A stretch of DNA of 64,000 nt from an uncultured Celeribacter sp. (GCF_963675965.1 NZ_OY780935.1:3398501-3462500), one strand, 5' to 3'. Shown: positions 8,966 to 16,989, numbered from the stretch's first letter. Made by a program: numbers and translations. Notes: generated by a model not told the origin, from the letters alone.

Positions 8966-9910
8966 TTAATGGGTGACAGCATAGGCATCCGTGAAGCCCG
9001 CTTGTTTCACTTTTTCGAGAAGGCTGCTGCGTTCGCTCCGGCTTCCGGCGGGGCCTACGACGACCCGCCAGAACGCCTTGCCATTGGACGTGCCGGGATC
9101 AATCGTGGCCACGAGGCCTTGCGACCCGAGCATATCCACAGTGCGTTTGGCATTGGCTTCCACCGAAAAGATCCCGATCTGCAGGAACGGTTTGTCCAGC
9201 CCGGAGGCTGCGGCTTTGGGGGCGGTCGGGGCTGCGGGCTTCGGCGCGGGAGCGGCGGTGCTCGCAGGCGTATCCAGCGCGTCCAGTGTCGCCGCCGCAT
9301 CCGCAATCGGATCGTCGAGCGGGGCGGAGGCGATGGTTTCCGCCGCCGCAATCGTCTCGACGGTTTCGGGGGTCTGTGACACTTCTTCGCGGCGCAGGGC
9401 CGTCACGTTCAGCTTGGCAGGTGCCCCGGCCAGCATGCCAAGGGCTTCGGCCGCGTCGGATGAGACCTGCACGCCCGGACCGGGCGAGGTGACTTCGCGT
9501 TTGAACAGCGCACCAATGACAAACTTTCCGTTTTCGGTGTTGCGGATGATGACCCGTTCCGGATCGCTGACATCGGCATGTGCCACCCAGACCCCGCCCA
9601 GAGAGGGGCGGCCATCCCAAAGGCCATTGTCGGTCACCTGAAACACTTCCGGCGCTTCGACGTCGCGCTCGACCAGCTTGGTCGAGGTCGAGGGGGTGAC
9701 GGTTTCGGATTTGGGGCCAGGCTTCAGGGCGCTGAGAAACGAGTTGCCGTCCTGACAGGCGCCAAGCGCGAGAAAGGAACTGAACAGCAAAAGGAGGTGG
9801 CGGGGTGTTTTGCCCCCGTGGCGTGCTTTGCTCCTGCAGTGCGTGCCCGGTCTTTCTTTGCCCGCCTGGTGCCCTGCCGGTTGTCCTGCCTGGTGTCCTG
9901 TCTGGTGCAT
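8966..9910 (-). CDS. SPOR-domain lipoprotein
   Basis: 314 residues from the only in-frame ATG. Residues about 33-52 form a lipoprotein signal (hydrophobic run ending LALGAC), so the mature lipid-anchored Cys is near residue 52. The N-terminal tail before it is unusually long and Gln/Gly/His-rich, so the true start may be a later non-ATG codon. A middle domain (about 75-165) contains VQVSSDAAEALGML, reminiscent of the RlpA-type double-psi beta-barrel. A Pro/Ala linker leads to a C-terminal SPOR domain (about 240-314: FLQIGIFSVEANAKRTVDML), which binds denuded peptidoglycan at division sites. Its place upstream of a D,D-carboxypeptidase fits a cell-wall role. Confidence 0.8.
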   Translation of the reverse strand: MHQTGHQAGQPAGHQAGKERPGTHCRSKARHGGKTPRHLLLLFSSFLALGACQDGNSFLSALKPGPKSETVTPSTSTKLVERDVEAPEVFQVTDNGLWDGRPSLGGVWVAHADVSDPERVIIRNTENGKFVIGALFKREVTSPGPGVQVSSDAAEALGMLAGAPAKLNVTALRREEVSQTPETVETIAAAETIASAPLDDPIADAAATLDALDTPASTAAPAPKPAAPTAPKAAASGLDKPFLQIGIFSVEANAKRTVDMLGSQGLVATIDPGTSNGKAFWRVVVGPAGSRSERSSLLEKVKQAGFTDAYAVTH

Positions 9911-10311
9911 GGTTCGCCCTCAACGCCACAGGCGATTGCCCGCGGTCCCATTCTGTGTTTCCCGAGGCCCGCCGTTTCCGGTTCTTCGGTCCGCCCGACC
10001 CCCATCCCGTGGGGTCGTGGCAACAGGGGCTCGTGCTCTGCTCTTTTGCGCGTGATTTGCTTTTTCACGGTCTTTGCGCGACGCAACGATCCCCGAGGCT
10101 TTTCAAGAAGACTTTCAAGAAAACCGGGGCAATCGGGCGCCATTTTGCTGACACTCTAGCTGCAAGCCAGACAACAGGAAAGCCCCACATTTGACCTGCG
10201 CGAAAACCTGCAGGCTGTTGGCTGGGGGCGAAATCGTCACATTCCTGTCAGAGATGGCTTTCAGAATCGAAAAACCCTCTGTAAGCCTCTGCGGACCCGC
10301 TGTGGAGCTCA
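9911..10311. other. Intergenic stretch before tRNA-Ser
   Basis: 400 bases with no convincing gene. Open frames here are low-complexity Arg/Pro/Gly-rich shadows. It must hold the promoters of the leftward SPOR gene and the rightward tRNA-Ser. Confidence 0.5.
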
Positions 10312-10401
10312 GGAGGAGTGGCAGAGCGGTTGAATGCACCGGTCTTGAAAACCGGCGTACGTGAAAGCGTACCGTGGGTTCGAATCCCACCTCCTCCGCC
10401 A
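10312..10401 (+). tRNA. tRNA-Ser (anticodon TGA)
   Basis: The acceptor stem GGAGGAG (10312-10318) pairs with CTCCTCC (10391-10397). The anticodon arm CCGGT-ctTGAaa-ACCGG gives anticodon TGA (reads UCA). A long variable arm (GTACGTGAAAGCGTAC) is diagnostic of class II tRNA-Ser. The T-arm contains GGTTCGAATCC, and an encoded CCA follows the discriminator G. Its 3' end is the integration target of the adjacent element and is intact on this side. Confidence 0.97.
10386..10401 (+). repeat. attL: left attachment-site repeat
   Basis: cccacctcctccgcca, the T-arm end, acceptor strand and CCA of tRNA-Ser. An identical copy is at 55002-55017. The flanking bases differ on both sides, so the shared core is exactly 16 bases. 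Confidence 0.85.
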
Positions 10402-10489
10402 CAATGCTGCGTGTGGAAAAATTATTCCTCTAATGATATCAAGGCATTGTGAGGTGAATCTGCCTCAGGCCGCCTTTTGGATCCTTGTC

Positions 10490-10523
10490 TTGCTACACAA
10501 TTTGCCCCACATTTTGCTCCATT
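10490..10523 (+). repeat. Left integrase arm-type repeats
   Basis: Three spaced versions of one 10-11 base word occur between attL and the integrase: TTGCTACACA (10490-10499), TTTGCCCCACA (10501-10511) and TTTTGCTCCAT (10513-10523). Two more copies lie inside attR. Placement fits arm-site binding by the integrase N-terminal domain; function is inferred. Confidence 0.55.
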
Positions 10524-10546
10524 GATGGGCTGATGTGGAGGGGCTG

Positions 10547-11818
10547 ATGTCGGTGATGTTGCGTGGAACCACCTGGAATTTGCGCAAGCGTGTTCCAGCC
10601 CGATATGCTGCTGTTGAACCTCGCAAGGAGCTTTGGCTGAGCCTTCATACAGATTCGAAAGCTGAAGCCGAAGCCAAGGCGCCTGCGATCTGGCGCGCGC
10701 AGATCGAGGCTTGGGAAGCGCGCCTGGCAGGTGCATCGGACGACGCCGAGAGGCGGTTTCAGGCAGCTCAGGATCTGGCTGGGAAGCGAGGTTTTTCCTG
10801 GTTGTCCCTGGCGGAGGTCACGCACTTGCCGCGCGCAGATCTGCTGAAGCGGATTGAGGCCATCCCTGCTCATAGCCAGCAGCCGAACCGCCAAGAGGCT
10901 GCTGCGATCCTCGGCGCCATGTCTGCACCCGAGATCACGGTGTCGCGGGCAGTTGAGCACTACTGGGATCTTACGCGTGACCGGGTGGCCGACAAAAGCC
11001 CTGATCAGCTGCGTCGCTGGCGCAACCCTCGCATCAAGGCCGCAAGGAACTTCATCACCCTGCTTGGCGACAAACCCATTTCGGAGATCTCCGGGGAGGA
11101 TATGCTGGCCTTTCGGGGCTGGTGGCTTGACCGCATAGACGATGAGGGGCTCACTGCGAATTCCGCCAACAAGGATCTGACCCATTTGGGAGACATCCTC
11201 AAGACCGTCAACAAAATGAAGCGTCTTGGACTGGTTCTGCCACTTGGGGACCTTGCCTTAAAGGAAGGCAAGGCGCGTCCGCGATTGCCTTTCTCGTCTG
11301 CCTGGATCAGGGATCGTCTTCTTGCTCCAGGAGCGCTGGATGGGCTCAACGCCCAGGCTCGGGCGATTTTTCTGCTCATGATCAATACCGGCGCGCGCCC
11401 GAGTGAACTGGCCGCGTTGAGTGCTGGTGCGATCCACCTTCAGGCAAATACACCCTACATCGAGATCATCGGCGAAAACCGGCAACTCAAGAGCGTGAAT
11501 GCAGAACGAAAGATCCCAGTTCTGGGAGTGTCCCTGGATGCGCTTCGAGACTTCCCGGAGGGCTTTGATCGGTATCGCGCGAATTCCGCATCCCTGAGTG
11601 CGACCGTCAACAAGTTCCTGAAGGAAAATGGTCTCAAGGAAACCGACGGTCATACGATGTACGGGCTGCGTCACGCGTTCGAAGATCGCATGCTCGAGGC
11701 ACGTATCGACGACCGGATCCGTCGTGACCTCATGGGACACGCGCTTGATCGGGTGCGCTACGGTCAAGGGGGGGCATTGGCCGATGTGGCTGATCGCCTT
11801 GCGCCGATATCGTTTTAA
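10547..11818 (+). CDS. int: Tyrosine-type site-specific integrase
   Basis: About 423 residues from ATG 10547; a GTG at 10535 and an ATG at 10556 are alternatives. The N-terminus (MLRGTTWNLRKRVPARY) is the arm-binding/DUF6538-type domain common in alphaproteobacterial island integrases. The C-terminal catalytic domain shows Arg in INTGARPSELAAL, the His-x-x-Arg box as MYGLRHAFEDRML, and the nucleophile Tyr in GHALDRVRYGQGG close to the C-terminus. It catalyses integration and excision at the tRNA-Ser 3' end. Its position just inside attL, reading inward, is standard. All catalytic residues are present, so it is probably active. Confidence 0.93.
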   Translation: MSVMLRGTTWNLRKRVPARYAAVEPRKELWLSLHTDSKAEAEAKAPAIWRAQIEAWEARLAGASDDAERRFQAAQDLAGKRGFSWLSLAEVTHLPRADLLKRIEAIPAHSQQPNRQEAAAILGAMSAPEITVSRAVEHYWDLTRDRVADKSPDQLRRWRNPRIKAARNFITLLGDKPISEISGEDMLAFRGWWLDRIDDEGLTANSANKDLTHLGDILKTVNKMKRLGLVLPLGDLALKEGKARPRLPFSSAWIRDRLLAPGALDGLNAQARAIFLLMINTGARPSELAALSAGAIHLQANTPYIEIIGENRQLKSVNAERKIPVLGVSLDALRDFPEGFDRYRANSASLSATVNKFLKENGLKETDGHTMYGLRHAFEDRMLEARIDDRIRRDLMGHALDRVRYGQGGALADVADRLAPISF

Positions 11819-11893
11819 GGCCCGCGGCAGGGCGGGCAGGCAGCGCACGGGCACGCGCCTGCGCTCCGTTGGCGAGGATCAGGGCATCACTTG
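11819..11893 (-). pseudogene. 3' tail fragment of the small mob-linked gene
   Basis: Read on the minus strand, this stretch and the overlapping integrase end give ANGAQARARALPAR...GLKT, closely matching the C-terminal part (ANGAQARARALLAR...GLKTKSA) of the complete gene at 12929-13264. No start or N-terminal part is present. 11894-12246, which follows, contains no recognisable gene. Confidence 0.6.
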
Positions 11894-12246
11894 ATTTCTC
11901 GGTGGTCAATTAGCCAAAGTTACCCATAGCTGAGCAAGCGTCTTGTTCGCGTATGCAAATCTTCTGGTCTCGCGGCATGTTGATGAAACGTAAGCGACAG
12001 ATCAGGCTTGGCGGGTGCGGTCAAAAAAGAAGTTCGAAGGTTGCATCTCCACAGAATTACGCCTATAATTATTGGCAGCAGTTAAAAATGCTGTTCCTGC
12101 CGCCGATTGCGCGGCTTAGCCTGTTCGCCGCAATCCGCGCGGCTGTTAGCTTTGGCCGAAAAGGCTGAGGCGTCGATTATAAAGCATCACAGTGCATAAT
12201 TATGCGCTCGGGTTTGCTTTGTTTTCAGCAGCCGAAAGGAAAGAAA

Positions 12247-12852
12247 GTGGCGCATAGCGAAATTACCAATGTTACCAAATACGGGCTTGTCGAAGGGCAT
12301 GATTTTTCTGCCTTGGTAACGCTTAACGTCGATAGGCATTCGCTGCTCCCGCGGATCGAGTTTTTTACATCCGAGCATGCTTACGCTGTTTATCAGGCGC
12401 CACCGGTTCTCCAGTTGCGCTACACCATTCAGAGCGATGCGCCCGGTGTAGCCTTCGTGGTCGACATCCCTCGGGTGGAAGCCTTCGCTCGGGAAACCGA
12501 GGCTCTCTGCGTAGACATCAATCTCCACAGCGAGTTCATCTTTGACGAACGCAACGGAGTCTTCATCCGACATCTGACCGAGTATGCGGAAGACGTCGTG
12601 GATGAGCTGACAAGTTTGTTCGAGAGCTTCATCGAGAGCGAAGAATGGAAGGATGCTTCGGTAGAACTTATGGATACTGAAGACTTCTGGACAGAGGACG
12701 AGCTCATCGCTCTCCACCGCCCTGATATGACTCTCGAAGAGTTCGAAGCCGCCGTCATCTCTGCACAGGAGGCCGCTGATACCCGCACGTTTAAAGTTGT
12801 CGGGGTCGCATACGGAATGATCGAAGACGCATTCGAAAAGGCAATCGCCTAA
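12247..12852 (+). CDS. Acidic hypothetical protein
   Basis: 201 residues from GTG 12247, chosen because AAAGGA (12235-12240) sits 6 bases upstream; an in-frame ATG at 12202 lacks such a site. The protein is rich in Asp/Glu (for example TEDFWTEDELIALHRPDMTLEEFEAA region), has no signal peptide, no membrane segment and no motif I recognise. It lies in a roughly 1 kb patch of lower GC bounded on both sides by copies of an integrase 3' end, so it appears to be a separately acquired insert. It could be a defence or anti-defence gene given the location, but nothing in the sequence shows that. Confidence 0.6.
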   Translation: MAHSEITNVTKYGLVEGHDFSALVTLNVDRHSLLPRIEFFTSEHAYAVYQAPPVLQLRYTIQSDAPGVAFVVDIPRVEAFARETEALCVDINLHSEFIFDERNGVFIRHLTEYAEDVVDELTSLFESFIESEEWKDASVELMDTEDFWTEDELIALHRPDMTLEEFEAAVISAQEAADTRTFKVVGVAYGMIEDAFEKAIA

Positions 12853-12928
12853 TATCGTCACGAAGGAAGCGCTGAGCTTTTGCACTCTCAGCGTCTTCAT
12901 TCAGCCCGAGCCGTTGGACTTCTTTGAG

Positions 12929-13264
12929 CTATTCTCCGATCACTGGAGAGGATCTGGCGTAGTGTACGCTATGGTCGGGGTGGTTCGCTGAACGACGTGG
13001 CATCCCGCCTCGCGCCGATTTCGTTTTGAGGCCCGTGCCCGTGCCTGTGCCCGTTCGGGCAAGTAGCGCGCGCGCACGAGCTTGTGCCCCGTTGGCAATG
13101 GTATCTTCTTCCTGGCGGATTTCGTCCTCGAGCCGCTCAAAAAGTGGCGCGTAAACCGGATCATCTACCAGCAAACGGGCCACGACCTGCAATGCCGCCT
13201 GGAGACGGCTGAGGTCGTTCCCGGAATTCCGGGTCGAGGGCCTGTTTATGCGCGGGTCGATGGT
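12929..13264 (-). CDS. Small conserved mob-operon protein, function unknown
   Basis: 111 residues from ATG 13264 (a TTG at 13288 would add eight). The core LQAALQVVARLLVDDPVYAPLFERLEDEIRQEED is a helical segment seen in small proteins downstream of relaxase genes in alphaproteobacterial mobile elements. A low-complexity GTGTGTG stretch and a basic C-terminus follow. It is 33 bases downstream of the relaxase frame and reads the same way, so it is probably co-transcribed. Its 3' end is antisense to the relic integrase 3' end. No function is assigned. Confidence 0.6.
   Translation of the reverse strand, partial: TIDPRINRPSTRNSGNDLSRLQAALQVVARLLVDDPVYAPLFERLEDEIRQEEDTIANGAQARARALLARTGTGTGTGLKTKSARGGMPRRSANHPDHSVHYARSSPVIGE
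12956..13029 (+). pseudogene. Relic of a second integrase C-terminus
   Basis: Plus-strand reading gives VRYGRGGSLNDVASRLAPISF followed by a stop, aligning with VRYGQGGALADVADRLAPISF at the end of the intact integrase (11755-11818). It includes the tyrosine region but nothing of the rest of the gene. The DNA differs at many third positions, so this is an old homologue rather than a recent duplication. Confidence 0.75.
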
Positions 13265-13297
13265 CATGGTTTGGGGTTGGAAGTCCAAGGGAATAGG

Positions 13298-14695
13298 TCA
13301 GAAGCCGGGCTCAGGGTTTTCCGGGACAGGCTTGGACTCGGGACTGAGAGACGAAGCCAGACTCAGGAAGCGGTCCGCATCGTTTCCGGGAACCAACTCT
13401 GTGAATGCTCGGGGGGCGCACAGCACCGCGCTTTGATCTGCAAAGCGCACTTGGATCGCGTTCCCGGGCATGCGGGTCCAGTTCCACCCCCGGAGGTCAC
13501 GTCGCAGCTGGCGCAGAAGGTTTCCGAGCCAGTTGCCCCAGGTCAGGCCTCCAGCGGCAGCATCAGGACGTCGTGCATCTCTCGGATCATCAATGCGCTT
13601 TCTCGGGTCTCGCTTTGAAGGGCGTTCAACGTTCCAGTCAGGGTGGCGATGTGGGCCTCGAGGTCCTGGCGAAGGATCTGGAAGGCGTGGAGTTCGCTCT
13701 GGATCAGGCGCAGCGCATTCAGGAGTGCTTCGCCCAACTCCGAGCGCTCCCCGGTTTCTGTCTGAAGAAGCGCCAGGAGCGGCAGGAGCTGGTCCACCTT
13801 GTTGTCTGTCGTGCCAAGTGCTGTGAGCAGGATTTCGATCTCGTCGGGCAGGATCAGCGCGTCGGGATTGGGGGGCATCGGGAAGGCCTTTCAGTTTTGC
13901 ATGATAGGGAGTGAGGGCAGACAGGCAGTGCATGAGTTCCAAAGCCAGGCGCGTGCGATCGAGGGCAGCGCAGAGCGCAAGTCGGGCCTTGATGTGGCGT
14001 GGCTCATAAGCCGGCGCGAGTGCCCCGCCGCGCGTGGCAAACTCTTCCTGTTCAAAGATCCAGGACGCACAGTCATGACGGTTCAGGCCAACATGGCGTT
14101 TGATCGGGGGATCGGCACGTGCGAGAGCAGCGTCGAACTCGTCCACGTCGCGCGGCCATGCCTGATGGATGACATTCCTGAGTTCTGCGGCCAGTCTGGC
14201 GGCGCGCGGGTCGTGCAGACGCCGCATTGGAACCGGCGGGGTAAGCGTCGGGACCGCCGGGTTGAAATAGTCCGGTTGAGGCAGGCCGAGGCGCGCGGCC
14301 ATCGCGATGTGATTGCGCTCGGTACGTCCGCTGGACAAATGCGGGATCAGCATCCCGCCGCTGAAGGACCGGCGCGACACGGCGATATGGATGTGGTCGC
14401 AATTTCCGTCGCGGTGGCGCACGGCGATCCACGCGGTTCTGAGTGGATCGATATCCATCAGCTGCAACTGGAAGGCCGCGATCATGTGCCACTGGGTACG
14501 GCTTGCCTGGATTCCTTCAGGCAGAGACAGCGTGATATGCAGGTAACCCGCACCAGCCGCGATGCGCTCGAACCGTTGTCGCAAATCATGGCGCCCTGTC
14601 CCGGGGACGGTGCCGCCGATCAGCTCTGAGCCGTCACGCAGGTCATAGCCGTCGATGAAATCTGCGGTGTCGTGGCGGACAGTATAGGCGCGCAT
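13298..14695 (-). CDS. Relaxase / mobilization nuclease (C-terminal part doubtful)
   Basis: A 465-residue frame starting with MRAYTVRHDTADFIDGYDL. The first about 270 residues look like a MobA/VirD2-type relaxase: LHITLSLPEG, then the metal-binding HxH segment CDHIHIAVSRRSFSGG, with conserved SGRTERNHIAMAARLGL after it. It nicks oriT and leads the DNA strand during mobilization. The start overlaps the mobC stop (TGATG). Residues about 272-385 become Arg/Pro-rich and coincide with a better ORF in another frame (13543-13878), whereas the last about 80 residues (GNWLGNLLRQLRRDLRGW) again look like real protein. The C-terminal half may therefore be a chance open frame plus a separate gene. Confidence 0.75.
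   Translation of the reverse strand: MRAYTVRHDTADFIDGYDLRDGSELIGGTVPGTGRHDLRQRFERIAAGAGYLHITLSLPEGIQASRTQWHMIAAFQLQLMDIDPLRTAWIAVRHRDGNCDHIHIAVSRRSFSGGMLIPHLSSGRTERNHIAMAARLGLPQPDYFNPAVPTLTPPVPMRRLHDPRAARLAAELRNVIHQAWPRDVDEFDAALARADPPIKRHVGLNRHDCASWIFEQEEFATRGGALAPAYEPRHIKARLALCAALDRTRLALELMHCLSALTPYHAKLKGLPDAPQSRRADPARRDRNPAHSTWHDRQQGGPAPAAPGASSDRNRGALGVGRSTPECAAPDPERTPRLPDPSPGPRGPHRHPDWNVERPSKRDPRKRIDDPRDARRPDAAAGGLTWGNWLGNLLRQLRRDLRGWNWTRMPGNAIQVRFADQSAVLCAPRAFTELVPGNDADRFLSLASSLSPESKPVPENPEPGF
13543..13878 (-). CDS. Small coiled-coil protein overlapping the relaxase frame
   Basis: 111 residues (MPPNPDALILPDEIEILL...), strongly helical and Leu/Glu-rich with heptad-like spacing (LNALRLIQSELHAFQILRQD), read in the +1 frame relative to the relaxase. 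AAAGG lies 8 bases upstream of its ATG. Its composition looks natural while the relaxase frame across the same bases looks like a shadow. It could be a relaxosome accessory factor. No homologue family is named. Confidence 0.6.
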   Translation of the reverse strand: MPPNPDALILPDEIEILLTALGTTDNKVDQLLPLLALLQTETGERSELGEALLNALRLIQSELHAFQILRQDLEAHIATLTGTLNALQSETRESALMIREMHDVLMLPLEA

Positions 14696-14997
14696 CAGCG
14701 GTCCTCCCCACGCATCAGGAAAATGATCTCGTCGATCTGTCGGGCGATGTGACCGAGGCGTCGTGCGGGGTCGTGATCAAGCTGGTTGAGGGCAAGGCCG
14801 ATGCGCCCAACCAACTCCGCCAAGTCTTCACTGCATTGATCTTTCAGAGCGGCTTCGCGCAGATACCGTGCCCGGGTTCCTCCGCCTGCGACCTTGATCC
14901 GACGGTCGAGCTCCCGGGCCTCAGCTACAGTCAGGCGCACCTTGGCAACGATCGTGCGGTGTTCCACTGCGTTGATATGGTCAGGCATGTTACTCAT
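14695..14997 (-). CDS. MobC-like relaxosome accessory protein
   Basis: 100 residues. The N-terminal VAKVRLTVAEARELDRRIKVAG resembles a ribbon-helix-helix DNA-binding segment, followed by a helical region ending LGHIARQIDEIIFLMRGED, typical of MobC proteins that open DNA around oriT and help the relaxase. The stop overlaps the relaxase start by one base (TGATG), a coupled mob operon. The oriT is expected just upstream (14998-15200). Confidence 0.7.
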   Translation of the reverse strand: MSNMPDHINAVEHRTIVAKVRLTVAEARELDRRIKVAGGGTRARYLREAALKDQCSEDLAELVGRIGLALNQLDHDPARRLGHIARQIDEIIFLMRGEDR

Positions 14998-15476
14998 CAG
15001 GGTGATCTTCTCCGTTCGCAGAGAACCTGCGTTTCGGCCGACTGGCGGTGGACAAGGATGTTTATCGGATGGGTTGAGCGTCGCGCGCGTCAGAACCTAA
15101 AGTAGGAGGGCCCGCTTTGGTTTGTGTCGCCCGGGCGCGGCGCATGTGTCGTGTCGGATCATCAGGGTGAGGTATGGCGTGGCAGTCGGCATCATGCGCC
15201 CATCCTAGCAGTCGCAAAGACCCTGCCAGAGCTTATATTCTTGTCTAAGCGATGAACTATGTGGATAACCGCGCCGGTTATCCTGATAAGTCTCTTCTGG
15301 AAAAATATTGACGCTTTCAGAGGTGGCACTTGGCGACGGCTATCGCGGCAGAAACGTTGTCACCAAGAAACCGGCCCTCGAAATTACGGATTTTCGAGGA
15401 CCGGTTTGACAGGGCGGCTTTTTTTGCGATGTTCAGCACGGATTAGCGGTACTACGGATTGGTACATGCCATACCG
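14998..15476. other. Non-coding mob upstream region, candidate oriT
   Basis: About 480 bases without a convincing gene between mobC and the FtsH fragment. It contains a palindromic core AAAG..GGGCCC..CTTT at 15099-15118 close to mobC, and a long hairpin at 15368-15407. In related mobilization modules oriT is immediately upstream of mobC, so 15099-15118 is a candidate nick region. This is positional inference only. Confidence 0.4.
15368..15407 (+). repeat. Long inverted repeat
   Basis: The 16-base left arm (15368-15383) pairs with 15392-15407 with one mismatch (C against A) over an 8-base spacer. A T7 run begins 13 bases later. It could be a terminator of the leftover DNA or part of the transfer region. 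Confidence 0.5.
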
Positions 15477-16316
15477 CTAGGACTGTAAAGCGCTGTCCGT
15501 CGGCGAGTTAGTTTCTCTGTAAGGCGGCTTTTCGCCAAGCCATTGCCCAAGGGCCCGAGCGTTCATTTCGCGCCGCTGCACCAGATCGTTCGAGATCTTC
15601 ACAAGCGTGTCCTTTCTCGATCCGAGCAGCGCATATGCCTTGCGGTCCGCCTGACCCAATTTCGCACTGATCCGCTGTTTCTCCTCGTCGGTCAGCCGGT
15701 GCATGTTGGCAGGCCCCAGCCAGCCATCGCCATTGCGGCCAAGGCCCAGCTCTCGGTCCATTTGCAGAACCAGCCCAGTGGCCAGGGCAAGATCGCTCTC
15801 ACTGTCTCCACCTGCGCCGCCGGAGATTGTGCCGAGCACCAGCCTCTCGGCCGTGCGCCCGCTCATCAGGATCAGAAGCTCATTCTCGATCTCCTGGACT
15901 GTCAGTTCGACGAAGGTCGAACGGCGTTCGGTCCGACCGTCGCGGTCAGAGAGGCTGAGCTTCACGACAGATCCTGGCGCGAGAAGCTCTGCGGCAAGCG
16001 CGTGACCGGATTCGTGGACGGCGATACGACGCAGAAGCGCCGGGTCGGGCCGATCGATCCCGAGGTGTCGGCGCATCAGGTCGGATGACATCGGCAGTCG
16101 TTTCCGCCGCGCGTCGGCGGTGGCGGCACGCAATGCGGCGTCGAGTTCGGCGGGGGTCTTGCCGACAGCGGCGCGGGCCAGGATATCGATCTCGCTGGCG
16201 GGCAGCTTATCCGCCAGCACCTTGGCCATGATGCGCCGGATATCCGCGAACGACGGAAGTGGCATCCGCAGGATTTGGTCGAAACGACCGGGTCGCGTGA
16301 TGGCTGGGTCCAGTCT
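15477..16316 (-). pseudogene. FtsH-like AAA/M41 metalloprotease, 5' part deleted
   Basis: About 280 C-terminal residues remain. The first, LDPAITRPGRFDQILRMPLP, is the second region of homology of an AAA ATPase, and then comes the M41 zinc protease domain with AVHESGHALAAELL (HEXXH) and the downstream acidic ligand region GGDSESDLALATGL. The Walker A/B part and membrane anchor are missing because the gene is cut at 16316, where an IS3 fragment begins. It resembles the shorter AAA-protease paralogues often carried on alphaproteobacterial islands rather than the housekeeping FtsH. Any product would lack ATP binding. Confidence 0.85.
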
Positions 16317-16661
16317 GCCCAAAGGCTGCATTCATCATACGGATCGCGGGTCGCAATATTGTTCACATGACTATCAGAAGCTTCTGTGCCAGCATGGCTT
16401 CAAGGTGTCGATGAGCGGCAAGGGCAATTGCTACGACAATGCTGCTGTCGAAACGTTCTTCAAAACCATCAAAGCCGAACTGATCTGGCGCAAGTCATGG
16501 GAAACGCGGCGGCAAGCTGAAGTGGCGATCTTTGAATACATCAACGGGTTTTACAATCCGCGACGACGCCACTCAGCACTCGGCTGGAAAAGCCCCGTCG
16601 CATTCGAACGGAAAGTGGCTTAAACGAGCACATGGGGCGGCACGAAAACGGGACAGGTCCA
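16317..16661 (+). mobile_element. Truncated IS3-family element (3' part of orfB and right end)
   Basis: From 16317 the sequence is essentially identical to the inner part of the complete IS at 50213-51443 but in inverted orientation. It encodes the orfB end with HHTDRGSQYCSH and the catalytic-Glu segment NAAVETFFKTIKAEL, stop at 16621-16623, and the terminal inverted repeat ends ACGGGACAGGTCCA at 16661. The left 70% of the element is gone, together with the start of the FtsH-like gene, indicating an adjacent deletion. Confidence 0.9.
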
Positions 16662-16728
16662 CTCTTCGCAGCATTATGGTCGAATACGGCGACTATGAAG
16701 GCCATATGGACCACTCGGAGTGGTTTGC

Positions 16729-16929
16729 TTATTGATCGCTTTCATCAGATTCGCTGAGGGAAAAAGGGCGGATACAAATGGCCAGCGGGTCATATTGGTC
16801 AGGATCAACGTGCCAGAGGCGGCTCACAGATCCATCGTTCCAACGGTAGTCCGTAAAAACTGATCTCTTGATCTGCTCTGAAACAATATAGCCTTCTTGA
16901 AAAGGCCAACCGGTTTTCTTCTTACTCAT
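16729..16929 (-). CDS. Small hypothetical protein
   Basis: 66 residues from ATG 16929 (MSKKKTGWPFQEGYIV). It is soluble, with aromatic and acidic residues (LWHVDPDQYDPLAI, ending SESDESDQ) and no motif I recognise. The amino-acid composition looks natural. It is next to an XRE regulator in the same orientation, upstream and divergent from the RTX cluster. Confidence 0.5.
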   Translation of the reverse strand: MSKKKTGWPFQEGYIVSEQIKRSVFTDYRWNDGSVSRLWHVDPDQYDPLAICIRPFSLSESDESDQ

Positions 16930-16989
16930 AAACACTGCTTGCTAAAAATAGGTGCACATCTAGGTATGGTTCAAATGCAAGCAGCCTGC

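Noticed and set aside
7336..8976. 546-residue plus-strand frame across tmk and the carboxypeptidase
   Set aside because: Antisense to two well-recognised genes with all catalytic motifs; low-complexity GC-driven frame.
12187..12900. 237-residue minus-strand frame opposite the 12247-12852 gene
   Set aside because: The plus-strand frame has a good ribosome site and natural acidic composition; the minus-strand one has neither.
15259..15480. 73-residue plus-strand frame between mobC and the FtsH fragment
   Set aside because: It spans the long hairpin, lacks a ribosome site and has no recognisable sequence.
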